From NCBI GenBank assembly GCA_029260765.1, contig JAJDCP010000056.1:62001-126000 (forward strand): DNA of 64,000 nucleotides. Direction: 5' to 3'. Below the pieces are notes generated by a model. It saw nothing but the letters and a program-made list of their open reading frames with translations. It was not told where the DNA came from and did not search any database. Shown here piece after piece: positions 7,816 to 16,172 of this stretch (the first letter of the stretch is position 1; each line of letters begins with the position of its first letter). The DNA is from Planctomycetota bacterium (lineage in GTDB: Bacteria > Planctomycetota > J058 > JAJDCP01). Made by a program: the position numbers and the translations under genes.

Positions 7816-9167
7816 GCAGCTCAGTGCGTAAATTGGCCTTCGAGGTGTTGTCGCGCGCGGAGCGTGAGGGCAATTTGGTGCAAGACCTGCTGCCCGGCTA
7901 TCAGGCTCGGTTGAGCGATGCTCGTGATCAGCGGCTGCTGTTCAACCTGGTCGTGGGCGTGGTACGGCGGGGCTTGACCCTGGAGGGGCTGCTGCGCAAG
8001 CTGACCGGCCGGCGCCCGCAGAAGCTCGACCGCAACCTGCTCTGGACGCTGAAGATCGCAGCCTACCAGATCATCTTCCTCGACAGGATCCCGGTGCATG
8101 CTGCCGTCGACGAGGCCGTGCGCCTGACCCGTTCTCCCAAGTTGAAGGGCTTTGCCAACGGCGTGCTCCGCGAGCTCTGCCGACAGGTGGTGCAGCGGGC
8201 AGTCGCCACCTCAGAGCTGCGCGTGCACAGCCCGCGCCAGCGGCTGATGCTCGACGATGGACGGCTGACGGTGTTCTCCCAACCGATGCTGCCCTCACCG
8301 CGCCACCACGTGCGGTATCTTTCTATGGCTTATAGCCTTCCGACCAGGCTTCTGGAACGTTGGGTTGCGCATCTTGGCAAGGCCGAACTGCTCCAGGTGT
8401 TGCGCGCTTGCAACTCTGAGCCTCCGCTGTTCCTGCGGCCGAACATCGTGCGCACGACCAGCGAAGCGTTTCTCGAGCTGCTGGCACAGGCTGATGTCCA
8501 GGCGGTCATGGATGGACGGGCTATCCGCCTGCTGACGAGCCGCGATCCCAGCAAGCTGCCCGGGTTCAGTGATGGCCTCTTCTATGTCCAGGACAAGACC
8601 GCGCAAGAGGCCGTGGGACACCTCCCGGTCGAACCGGGCCAGAGCGTGCTCGATCTCTGCGCGGCCCCTGGGGGTAAGGCGACGGCGCTGGCCGAACGCA
8701 TGCAAGACCGCGGCGAGGTCTGGGCCGTCGACAGCGCGAAGGATCGGCTTGCGAAGGTCACTGAGAACACCCGACGGCTGCAGCTACAGTCGGTACGCAC
8801 AGTGCTCTGGCCCTCCAGCGCATTCGACGAGCGCGACCAGCCCTTCGACGCGGCGCTGGTCGACGTACCTTGCAGCAACACGGGCGTACTGCGCAGGCGG
8901 GCCGAGGCGCGCATGCGCTTCGATCCCGCCAGCCTCCCCCGCCTGGTGCAGCTGCAACGCAGCCTGCTGCTGCGAGCCGCCGAGCGGGTGCGGCCTGGTG
9001 GGCATGTCTTGTACTCGACGTGCAGCATCGAGCCTGAAGAGAACCGTCAACTGATCGACAGCGTGCTCAGCCCAGGGCTCGAGCTGGTCGAAGACTGCCT
9101 CACCTTGCCGAGGTTTGATGGCGGGGACGGTGGCTACTGGGCGTTGCTGCGACTGTCGGAAGGCTGA
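7812..9167 (+). CDS. rsmB: 16S rRNA m5C967 methyltransferase RsmB
   Basis: A 451-residue protein with an N-terminal NusB-like RNA-binding domain (about residues 1-135) and a C-terminal SAM-dependent m5C methyltransferase domain. The SAM motif is LDLCAAPGGKATALAE (residues 280-295). The two catalytic cysteines are Cys354 in DVPCSNTGVL and Cys404 in YSTCSIEPEEN. It methylates C967 of 16S rRNA in known bacteria. The fmt-rsmB order with a four-base overlap is widely conserved. A long non-coding, repeat-rich spacer follows, with only a weak GC-rich hairpin just after the stop. Confidence 0.95.
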   Translation: MSSSVRKLAFEVLSRAEREGNLVQDLLPGYQARLSDARDQRLLFNLVVGVVRRGLTLEGLLRKLTGRRPQKLDRNLLWTLKIAAYQIIFLDRIPVHAAVDEAVRLTRSPKLKGFANGVLRELCRQVVQRAVATSELRVHSPRQRLMLDDGRLTVFSQPMLPSPRHHVRYLSMAYSLPTRLLERWVAHLGKAELLQVLRACNSEPPLFLRPNIVRTTSEAFLELLAQADVQAVMDGRAIRLLTSRDPSKLPGFSDGLFYVQDKTAQEAVGHLPVEPGQSVLDLCAAPGGKATALAERMQDRGEVWAVDSAKDRLAKVTENTRRLQLQSVRTVLWPSSAFDERDQPFDAALVDVPCSNTGVLRRRAEARMRFDPASLPRLVQLQRSLLLRAAERVRPGGHVLYSTCSIEPEENRQLIDSVLSPGLELVEDCLTLPRFDGGDGGYWALLRLSEG

Positions 9168-9195
9168 ATAACGGCCGGAGAGCCGCTTTTCCAAA

Positions 9196-9606
9196 GGCTC
9201 CTCCGACGATTCCTGGTTCTTCCCTCTGCATCGGTCTTCCCGGCGGTCACAGAGCGCCACAACCGGCGCTCACAGCCCTGTAGCGGCGCTCACAGCCCTG
9301 TAGCGGCGGTCTGTGAGAGACTGTCTCAGGGAAGGTTCGAGATATCTGGAGTCGTCGTACGATGTCAATTGGGACAAGTCTGGGAATCGTCTGGCTACCG
9401 AACGTTCTTCTTGTAGGGGCGGGGTTTATCCCCGCCCGCGGGCGAGGGTAAACCTCGCCCCTACATGACAACCCAAAGCAATCCCACGCCTCCAGACGTT
9501 CCCTGAGACAGCCTCTGTGAGCGCCGGAAGGGGCCCTGGCGGAGGTTGCCTCCAGAGATTCTGGGTCTTCCCTATGGATCGGTTTTTCCGACGGTCACAG
9601 AGCGCC
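9196..9606. repeat. Composite spacer element: outer direct repeats, nested inverted repeats, tandem repeat
   Basis: The 450-base spacer after rsmB has no credible gene but strong repeat structure. About 60 bases at 9196-9257 recur as an imperfect direct copy at 9546-9606, sharing TTCCCT and GGTCACAGAGCGCC. Inside these lie two nested inverted repeats: CCGGCGCTCACAG (9263-9275) with CTGTGAGCGCCGG (9515-9527), and CTGTCTCAGGGAA (9321-9333) with TTCCCTGAGACAG (9499-9511). A 20-base unit beginning CGGCGCTCACAG is tandemly doubled at 9264-9303. A GTAGGGGCG palindrome sits at the centre. This resembles a non-autonomous mobile element or nested insertions. Confidence 0.75.
9413..9464. repeat. GTAGGGGCG-type palindromic repeat, copy 1
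   Basis: Left arm GTAGGGGCGGGGTTT (9413-9427) and right arm AAACCTCGCCCCTAC (9450-9464) are reverse complements at 14 of 15 positions, with a GC-rich centre. A second copy with the same arms occurs at 53342-53421, also in a spacer. It is best described as a REP-like or MITE-like dispersed palindrome. Confidence 0.75.
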
Positions 9607-9616
9607 CCAAAACCGA

Positions 9617-10240
9617 TCAGCGCTTGCCGTAGTTGCCCCCTGGCGGCGGGTATCCACCCGATTGCGGCGGACCGTAGCCACCGTGCGGTGCCGCACCACC
9701 CCCTTGCGGTGTCGGGCCGCCGCGCGGAGGAGGCCAACCCCCTTGCTGCGGTGGGTAGCCGCCACCTGGCGGAGGATAGCCACCACCGTGGCCGCCGCGT
9801 GGCGGCGGGTAACGCCGCCCACCGCTGCCACCGTAGGGATCGTGCACCGGCCCTCGATAGCTCGCACTACCGAAGCCCAGGATCGGATAGAAGATGTAGG
9901 GGAGCATGATCATGCCCACTCCAAAACCCGCCCCCTGCCCATACGCTTCCGCCAGATCGATCGCTAGCAAGAAGGCCACGATGATGTTCGCGCAGGGGAT
10001 GAACATCAGCAGCACCCACCAGGTCGGCCGCCCCACGATCTCACAGATCAAAACGAAATTGTAGACAGGTATCAGGCAGCCCCAACCAGGCTTGCCAGCC
10101 TTGCTGAAGATCTTCCATAGCGAGGCGAGGATCAGCAGGTTCAGGCCCAGGATGAACAGCATCATCACGCCCCAGATGACGATGAAGATCATCGCCTCGG
10201 GCGGAGGGCTGTTGCCCTGCAGTGCCAGCAGACACTCCAT
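9617..10240 (-). CDS. Small membrane protein (DUF5684-like) with Gly/Pro-rich tail
   Basis: A 207-residue protein. The N-terminal part has three or four hydrophobic segments (about residues 17-45, 75-95 and 105-122) around the motif FSKAGKPGWGCLIPVYN, which resembles the DUF5684 membrane domain found in many bacteria. From about residue 133 the protein becomes low-complexity, rich in Gly, Pro, Tyr and Gln (repeats of GGYPPPGG type). Such tails may bind envelope polymers or drive assembly, but no function is established. The ATG at 10240 has GGAGGA six bases upstream. It lies 34 bases downstream of the 10275-11009 gene and probably shares its transcript. Confidence 0.75.
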   Translation of the reverse strand: MECLLALQGNSPPPEAMIFIVIWGVMMLFILGLNLLILASLWKIFSKAGKPGWGCLIPVYNFVLICEIVGRPTWWVLLMFIPCANIIVAFLLAIDLAEAYGQGAGFGVGMIMLPYIFYPILGFGSASYRGPVHDPYGGSGGRRYPPPRGGHGGGYPPPGGGYPPQQGGWPPPRGGPTPQGGGAAPHGGYGPPQSGGYPPPGGNYGKR

Positions 10241-10274
10241 CCGAATTCCTCCAGACTGGTGGGACAGGTCCCCA

Positions 10275-11009
10275 TCAGCTCAGTTGCTGCCAGCTGCCAG
10301 ACGCACGCAGCACACCGGGCTTGCCGACCCGCACCTTCTTCTCGGTCTTGCGTTGCGCCTTGCGGAACTTACGCGGAGCTATCGTGCGACGGAACCAGGC
10401 CAGGTCGCGCAGTGGATCATAGCCAGGAATCACCAGGCCTACGGACGAAAGGCTACCGATCCCAAACAATGAGAGGTAGCGCCGATCGAGAGTGTCGTCC
10501 AGAGGCAGAGGCCGGCGTAGAACGTGGGTCCGTGAGCGGGCAACCACAAAACTGCCGATGATCAACTTCCAACTGGTGATGGTGAAGCCCAGGCAATAGG
10601 TCACGCCGTCCACCTGCAGCTCGAGTCCCATCTGGAATTTGACGGCCTGCAGGGGACGCTTGATCCGTGTCAACACCACCGTGGGTTGGTAGCCACAAGC
10701 CTTCAAGATCTCTGCCAGGCAAGTGCTCAGGTCGACGCAGGGCGCAGCGTAGTGGATTCCGCGAGACTGCATGATCTCGCGCGGGCTGCGCTGGACGAAT
10801 TGCGTGCGCAGTCGCGGCCACCCCCACAGCTGGCGCTCGATCCGGCCGTCCATCCATTCACAGATGCCAGCCAGATCGGCAGCGACCTCTTCGTGGCGCG
10901 GCGGCCGTCCTCCCAACAGGCTCTCAACCTGCTGCAAAAGAGCTTCGCGAGGCACGATCTCCACGCGAGTGGTGGAAACGGGCCCCGCGAAGGTCTGGGA
11001 GTCTTGCAT
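10275..11009 (-). CDS. Hypothetical protein, possible transglutaminase-like fold
   Basis: A 244-residue protein without a signal peptide. The segment HYAAPCVDLSTCLAEILKAC (residues 86-105) followed by GYQPTVVLTRIK resembles the helix-strand core of transglutaminase/papain-like domains (Cys, then an amphipathic helix, then a strand), and could place Cys91 or Cys97 as a nucleophile. A matching His/Asp pair is not obvious. The C-terminus is strongly basic (RKFRKAQRKTEKKVRVGK). It is upstream of and likely co-transcribed with the DUF5684-like gene. The function is unknown, and the fold suggestion is weak. Confidence 0.6.
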   Translation of the reverse strand: MQDSQTFAGPVSTTRVEIVPREALLQQVESLLGGRPPRHEEVAADLAGICEWMDGRIERQLWGWPRLRTQFVQRSPREIMQSRGIHYAAPCVDLSTCLAEILKACGYQPTVVLTRIKRPLQAVKFQMGLELQVDGVTYCLGFTITSWKLIIGSFVVARSRTHVLRRPLPLDDTLDRRYLSLFGIGSLSSVGLVIPGYDPLRDLAWFRRTIAPRKFRKAQRKTEKKVRVGKPGVLRASGSWQQLS

Positions 11010-11314
11010 AGTGCCGTCCTAGTGGCCCATCCGACATGAATTGAACGCTTCAAACCTACCTGCACCTGTCGCCGAATCACAACCCTTGACGATTTCGCAG
11101 GCCGGGCCACGTCTCGCGTTCTTGTTGATCCGCGCTTCGCGCGGGTGACGAAAGCTGCTTCGTTCGCCTTGGGACAAGCCGCGCCGACTCACTCTCGCAG
11201 CTTTCGGAGGTGCCTTCGGCACCTTCGTGGTCCTCGGTAGAGACGAAACCTGGATGCAGATGTCCATGATCGCATCTTCCGAAATCAAACATTGAAATCA
11301 ATCTGGACAGACCA
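11010..11314. other. Intergenic region with inverted repeats
   Basis: No reading frame here looks genuine. CGAAAGCTGC (11149-11158) and GCAGCTTTCG (11197-11206) form a 10-base inverted repeat. AGGTGCC-TTC-GGCACCT (11208-11224) forms a tight seven-base hairpin right after it, without a T-run on either strand. The region lies between the lipoprotein stop and the start of the 10275 gene, so it should hold the terminator of one and the promoter of the other. Neither is distinct enough to place. Confidence 0.5.
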
Positions 11315-14155
11315 CTAGTACGTCCGGTTGCGCAACTGATCGAAGATCTGCTGCAGCCCATGGACGTCATCCTCGATGAAGTCGACGATTTCTTGGATGT
11401 CGGTCTTCAAACTCGTGACCGTGACGGGACCGGAGCCGGGCAGGCTCGAACTCCCTGACACATCTTCCAGGATATCGACCAGAATTTCAATCGGCGCCAT
11501 GTCGGTTCCGTTCGGTCCCATGAAGAAGGCGTTGCGCACGATGGTCAGCACGGTGCGGCCGTCGTCTTGCGCGAGCAGCGCCTGGGTGCCGTCGATCAGG
11601 TTGTCGACCAGGTGCAGGTTGGGATCGAGGATCTCGCCGACAAAGCGCAGCAGCTTGATCATGTCATTGGGGTCGGCATTGCTACGGGTATTGAGCGCCG
11701 AACACAGCAACGGCAGCAATGCACCGTAGACGTCTTCAGCCACACTGACCTGCGGCGTGACCAGGTTGGCCACCGCGTCGTAGATATCCTGGCTGACGGT
11801 CGAGTTGTCGATGGTCAACAGTACGTCGATCAACAGCTCGTAGTCGGTGCCGGTCTGGAAGTCGATCAGGTCCTGCTGCAGCTCTTCGACGTCGGCGATA
11901 CGCTGGGCATTGTTGGTCGGCAAGCTGTCGGCCAGTTCGTCCATGGTCGCTGCAGTCAGAGGAATCAACCAGCTGTGCTTGAGCACCTTGGTGCCCTGAC
12001 TGTTGGTCACGGTGGCCGTGGCAATATCGAGCACAAAGTCGAGCATGTGCTCTGATTCATCGTCGAGGCTGCGCACCTCAAGCCGGTCCGTCATGTCTTC
12101 GAGGGCATCGAACAGCAGGTGCGCCAACGACATCTTCGCGTTGCCATGGCGGTCGAGCACGGTCGAGTCGTCATCGACGAGCACAGACAGGGCGTCGGCG
12201 ATCGCGTCGGAGACCACGTCGTTGGTTCCGGGGATCTGCACCTGGTTCATCTTGTCGAAAGCGTCGAAGAAGCTATCCACCGCACCCGACTCCAGCACGT
12301 CGACGATCGCCGGTTCGAGCGGCCGCATGGCGCTGGCATAGCCGTCACCCATCGCGACCATGATATCGACCAGCAGGCGCGTCTCGCCGCGGTCGGAGAA
12401 GACCTTGGCGATCGGCGTGAAAGCGTCGAGCGCTCCTGTGTCGTCGAAGTCCTGCAGAGCGGCGATATGCTGCGAGGTCAGGCCACCACACAGAAACTGT
12501 CCCAGGTAGGTGGTGATCAGGTTCATCGTTGAGATGCTGATCGAAATCCCGAGGATGCTTCCATTGCCCCCGACCGTGTCCATGTAGAGCTCGGCGAGCG
12601 TACCGCCACCGAGCGGATTGTTGCACTGGTCCGCTTCGCGCACCATGTCGAGGACCGACTCCATCGCGCTCGGCTTGCCCGGACCGGTCAGAACCTGCTG
12701 GCCGTAATTGTGGTAACGCATCATCAACGCGAAACCCTGGGGCAGGTTGCCAAGGCGCTGTTGCTCAGTCGAGAAAGCCTGCAACAGCTCACGGGCGGCC
12801 GACTGGGTCTGGCCATTATGCTCGAGCGCCTCGTCGAGAAGAGGGATCAGCAGGTCCATTTGCGAGCCGCTGGTCGAGGTCGTCGTGGTCTGGGCGATCG
12901 TCGTACTGCGCAGGATGCTGACCATATCGCCCAGATCGACCATGATCGACTCGGCCAGGTCGGGGTCGTCGTTGAGCAGTGCCGCGGCGCCACGCAGGGT
13001 GTTGGCCGAGGGCTCGCCCTTGAACATCTCGAGCAGCGCGAACATCACGTCGAGCGTCGGGTTGTCGTCGGAGAACCCGCCGGCCGGATTGCGGTCGGCC
13101 ATTCCGTCCGCGATCGCGAGGAAGTCTTTGTGGATGTCGTCGCGCAGCACGTCGCCGACCACCCGCAGCACCGATGCCACAACGGTCTCTTTGGCGTCGA
13201 AGTACTCGTAGATCAGCTCGCTCTGGGCAGTCACCGCGCGGCTATAGGCGTCGCGCTGGCCGGTTGTGCCGAAGGGAGCCAGATCGATCACCTGGCCGGC
13301 GGAATCGACCGGATCACTCCCGTTGGTGTCGATCTTGCCATCGTTGTTCAGGTCGACGAAGGGAGGCAGGAAGTCGCCGTTGGCGCCTTTGCGCACCTGA
13401 GGGAAGCCGTCTTCGTCGATCCGCACGCACCAGGAAGCTTCGCCCAGGGCAACACCATCGCGCTGTTCGGTCACAGTCAGGAGCACATCCGCCAACTTGG
13501 AGCTGGCATTCGAACCCGCGGGCAGGTCCGGCAGGTCGCGCAAAGTGCGGGAGAGCAGGTCGACCAGCTCGGACAACAGGTCGCGCTCGCCATTGGGCTG
13601 GCCGTTGCCGTCTTCGCCATCATTCTCTTCGATCAACGTGGCGATCGCATCGACCAGGGGGTCGAACTCTGGATAGGCCAGCAAGCGGCTGAGCAGCTTG
13701 ACGTAGTCTTCACCGTTGGCTTCAGCATCGAGGTCCTGAAGGTTGACCAGGGCTTCGAGCACTTCGTCGTTCTGCTTCAACCGCTGCAAGATCAGCTTGG
13801 CATCGTCCGCCATGCCAGGAATCGTGCCATCGTCGATCAGAGGAAGCAGGTCGGTGATCGTCCCATAGAGGTTCTGGGAGACATCGGCAGGAATGATCGC
13901 GTTGACCGCGTCGATGAACTCGACCCGATGTGTCTCGAGGGTGTACATACCCAGGCTGTCGCCGTCACGATCGAGACCCGTCCGGTATACATTGTACAGC
14001 AACAGACCCAGGCCGCGGTTTGCCGAAGCCCCGGGGGCGCCGAGCGAGCCGAAGCCGCCGCTCACGTTGTTTCCTGCTTCACGGCAGCCGAACAATCCGA
14101 GTCCGAGCCCGATCAGAACAATTGTAGTAATGCTCTGCCTGAGGATCCTTGACAC
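11315..14155 (-). CDS. Large predicted lipoprotein of unknown function
   Basis: A 946-residue protein starting at a GTG with GGAGAG seven bases upstream. The N-terminus (VSRILRQSITTIVLIGLGLG, then LFGC) is a lipoprotein signal peptide with the acylated Cys about residue 24. The rest is acidic and mostly helical, with many stretches of leucine-rich amphipathic helices such as LLPLLCSALNTR and DLLIPLLDEALEH, suggesting an alpha-solenoid. A Ca-loop-like motif DLNNDGKID lies in the N-terminal third. It has no recognisable enzymatic motif. It is alone in its transcription unit, with AT-rich DNA upstream. It is exported and probably attached to a membrane; its role is unknown. Confidence 0.75.
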   Translation of the reverse strand: MSRILRQSITTIVLIGLGLGLFGCREAGNNVSGGFGSLGAPGASANRGLGLLLYNVYRTGLDRDGDSLGMYTLETHRVEFIDAVNAIIPADVSQNLYGTITDLLPLIDDGTIPGMADDAKLILQRLKQNDEVLEALVNLQDLDAEANGEDYVKLLSRLLAYPEFDPLVDAIATLIEENDGEDGNGQPNGERDLLSELVDLLSRTLRDLPDLPAGSNASSKLADVLLTVTEQRDGVALGEASWCVRIDEDGFPQVRKGANGDFLPPFVDLNNDGKIDTNGSDPVDSAGQVIDLAPFGTTGQRDAYSRAVTAQSELIYEYFDAKETVVASVLRVVGDVLRDDIHKDFLAIADGMADRNPAGGFSDDNPTLDVMFALLEMFKGEPSANTLRGAAALLNDDPDLAESIMVDLGDMVSILRSTTIAQTTTTSTSGSQMDLLIPLLDEALEHNGQTQSAARELLQAFSTEQQRLGNLPQGFALMMRYHNYGQQVLTGPGKPSAMESVLDMVREADQCNNPLGGGTLAELYMDTVGGNGSILGISISISTMNLITTYLGQFLCGGLTSQHIAALQDFDDTGALDAFTPIAKVFSDRGETRLLVDIMVAMGDGYASAMRPLEPAIVDVLESGAVDSFFDAFDKMNQVQIPGTNDVVSDAIADALSVLVDDDSTVLDRHGNAKMSLAHLLFDALEDMTDRLEVRSLDDESEHMLDFVLDIATATVTNSQGTKVLKHSWLIPLTAATMDELADSLPTNNAQRIADVEELQQDLIDFQTGTDYELLIDVLLTIDNSTVSQDIYDAVANLVTPQVSVAEDVYGALLPLLCSALNTRSNADPNDMIKLLRFVGEILDPNLHLVDNLIDGTQALLAQDDGRTVLTIVRNAFFMGPNGTDMAPIEILVDILEDVSGSSSLPGSGPVTVTSLKTDIQEIVDFIEDDVHGLQQIFDQLRNRTY

Positions 14156-14526
14156 GTGCGCTCTCCGAAGATGTGTTTCACGCGAGGTGCGATTAGGGGT
14201 TGTTAAAGCAAATCTCAGACCAATGCGAAGAAGGCCCAATCCAGCCACTCCTGCCGCGATTGCGACCCGCTTGCGTCTCACGGGCCGACACGTTGCGACG
14301 ATCGCTGCCTGGCCTCAACACATACCCGTATCTGCGCTCTGCCAGGCCTGACACTTCCGTGACAGAAAAGTAGTTATCGCTATGAAAAGCAAAACCAGAG
14401 TAACAACTTTGATACGAGTTGCTACGCGAATGATGCAGAAATCTGGAGTTTTTTTGGATGCGACGCACTTCGGTCGCGACGCGCCGGGTGAGGAATCTGA
14501 CGCAACGAACCTGGTCTGAACAGCTG
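14156..14526. other. Intergenic region upstream of the lipoprotein gene
   Basis: A 371-base spacer between the pcnB stop and the lipoprotein start, both on the minus strand. Its middle (about 14350-14455) is clearly more AT-rich than the surrounding DNA, as expected of a promoter for the lipoprotein gene. An A-tract on the minus strand (T-run at about 14448-14455 on the plus strand) is present. No convincing paired -35/-10 boxes, terminator hairpin or small gene was found. Confidence 0.45.
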
Positions 14527-15906
14527 TCAGAGGATGTCGTCGAACCAATCATCGACGCTCGGCGCGCGCTCGACGGGCAGACCGCGCTCCCCAGCCGGGC
14601 TCGGCCCAGCGCGCTCAAGGCGCTCTCTGGGGTGGTGCTCCAAATGCCGACGCTTACGTCGACCAGGACGTTCTCTGGTGTTCTTTGTGCTGCGGGAAGA
14701 GCCCTCAGCCTTGGAATGCAGGGCCACATCGAGCCAACGGTGGTAAGGACCCAGCACTTCTGGATTCACATCTTCAGCCAGGCTGCGTAGCTCGAGAAAC
14801 CGCAACGCATCGCTGAAGCTTTCACGCCTCGCCAGACGAGCCGGCGATGGAGCCGCGCGTTCGAGGAAGGCCTGCATCACACACACCTGCCGCACGCTGA
14901 GAGACAACTTGCGCGGCAAGGCCAGCTTCTCCGCAATGCCCACCAACAGCTTACCGCTGTGCCGGATCAGGACCGCCTGCGAGAGCTTTCCGTCCAACAG
15001 CCCCGCCTTCGCCCAACCCTCCTTCAAGTACGGGTAGAGCAGCGCGGCCATCAGCACCGAACCGGGCAGCCGTTGACGCAGCTTGGGATCGAGCCCCGCC
15101 AGGGCGTCCAGAAGACGCCAGAAGCACTCACCCTCGGGCGAGCTGTCGAGGAACGTGCTGAGCGTCGGGCACAGCACCTCGAGCAGGCCATACTCAAAGA
15201 GCTGCTCGAAGATGACGGGGCTGCAGCGGCCCCGCAGCAATTTCAAGGTCTCATCAAGCAGCCGTGCACGGCTGCACTTGTCCAGATCCCCACGACAATC
15301 GGACAACGCCCGCGCGGTCTGCGGCTCGATCTCGAGATCCAGTCGGCCCGCGTACTTGATCGCACGCATCATGCGGACAGGATCTTCCTGAAAGCGCTGA
15401 AAAGGATCACCGATGGTACGAAGCAGCCGCGCCCGCAGGTCATCCAGTCCGCCAACATAGTCGACGATCTCATCGGCGATCGGGTCGAAAAACAAGCCGT
15501 TGATCGTAAAGTCGCGGTTGTGCGCATCTTCCCGCGGCGTGCCATAGGTGTTCTGGCATCGCAGATACAGGTCGTCTTGTTTCTCATCAGCGTGCTGGTC
15601 GGGCGAGGCGCGGAAGGTGGAGACCTCGATGATCTTGCCCGAGAAGAAGATATGCGCCAGTCGAAAGCGCCGCCCGATCACGCGACAGTTCCGGAACACG
15701 TTGCGCACCTCTTCGGGGCGCGCGTCCGAAACGATGTCGTAGTCGTTGGGACTGTGGTCGAGCAGAATGTCACGCACGCAACCGCCCGCGTAGTAGGGCC
15801 GGTAGCCAAAGCGGCGCAGCCGCCGGATGACCTTGAGAGAGTCGTAATCGAGATCATCCGGGGAGATGTCGGGTTTCTTCCAGATGACGGGTTGTTTCGC
15901 AGGCAT
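14527..15906 (-). CDS. pcnB: Poly(A) polymerase I-like tRNA nucleotidyltransferase-family enzyme
   Basis: A 459-residue class II nucleotidyltransferase. The GG motif (YYAGGCVRDILL, residues 38-49) and the metal-binding NDYDIVSDA (Asp55 and Asp57) are intact. RNCRVIGRRFRLAHIFF (residues 72-88) matches the PcnB-specific stretch rather than that of CCA-adding enzymes, and RDFTINGLFFDP follows. The C-terminus is arginine-rich (RERPGRRKRRHLEHH), as in PcnB, and probably binds RNA. PcnB adds 3' poly(A) tails that promote RNA decay. Some lineages use relatives as CCA-adding enzymes, and the tRNA here lacks an encoded CCA, so that role cannot be excluded. It is monocistronic. Confidence 0.85.
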   Translation of the reverse strand: MPAKQPVIWKKPDISPDDLDYDSLKVIRRLRRFGYRPYYAGGCVRDILLDHSPNDYDIVSDARPEEVRNVFRNCRVIGRRFRLAHIFFSGKIIEVSTFRASPDQHADEKQDDLYLRCQNTYGTPREDAHNRDFTINGLFFDPIADEIVDYVGGLDDLRARLLRTIGDPFQRFQEDPVRMMRAIKYAGRLDLEIEPQTARALSDCRGDLDKCSRARLLDETLKLLRGRCSPVIFEQLFEYGLLEVLCPTLSTFLDSSPEGECFWRLLDALAGLDPKLRQRLPGSVLMAALLYPYLKEGWAKAGLLDGKLSQAVLIRHSGKLLVGIAEKLALPRKLSLSVRQVCVMQAFLERAAPSPARLARRESFSDALRFLELRSLAEDVNPEVLGPYHRWLDVALHSKAEGSSRSTKNTRERPGRRKRRHLEHHPRERLERAGPSPAGERGLPVERAPSVDDWFDDIL

Positions 15907-15974
15907 GCAGAGGGTCAGTGCTCGAGGGGATAGGCGCAGCAGATCCTACCATCTGTGCTCACGGCGAGCAACCG

Positions 15975-16154
15975 CTAGACCCCCCCCTCTGCCTGTCGAT
16001 CGGGGTCCTGCCTGAACCACGCCAGCCAACCGCCGGCGACTCGCTGCAAGCGCTCCCGATCGAGACGGTAGAGACGCTCGCGACCGCGTTTGACGACTTC
16101 TACCAGGCCCGCGTTCTGCAAGACTTTGAGGTGCCTTGAGGTCTTATCCTTCAC
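15975..16154 (-). pseudogene. ArsR-family regulator remnant (recognition helix and wing only)
   Basis: On the minus strand a 59-codon frame from GTG16154 to TAG15975 reads TSRHLKVLQNAGLVEVVKRG, then RERLYRLDRERLQRVA. This is the recognition helix, wing and following linker of ArsR-type winged-helix repressors. The N-terminal half of the domain is absent: upstream sequence is the end of mutY. The usual C-terminal helix is also replaced by WLAWFRQDPDRQAEGGV. It is in the same frame as mutY, separated by the mutY TGA and six further codons. It is read as a decayed fragment, although translation of the short frame is possible. Confidence 0.7.
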
Positions 16155-16172
16155 GGCACCACCGGAACCAGT

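Noticed and set aside
9264..9303. Tandem 20-base repeat considered as CRISPR
   Set aside because: There are only two adjacent units with no spacers, and no cas genes nearby.
12710..14152. Long plus-strand frame antisense to the lipoprotein gene
   Set aside because: The translation is His/Gln/Arg-rich without domain features, while the opposite strand has a lipoprotein signal and a ribosome site. High GC makes such antisense frames common.
14448..14455. T-run near a GC-rich stretch as the pcnB terminator
   Set aside because: The T-run is on the wrong strand for the leftward pcnB and no good stem precedes it.
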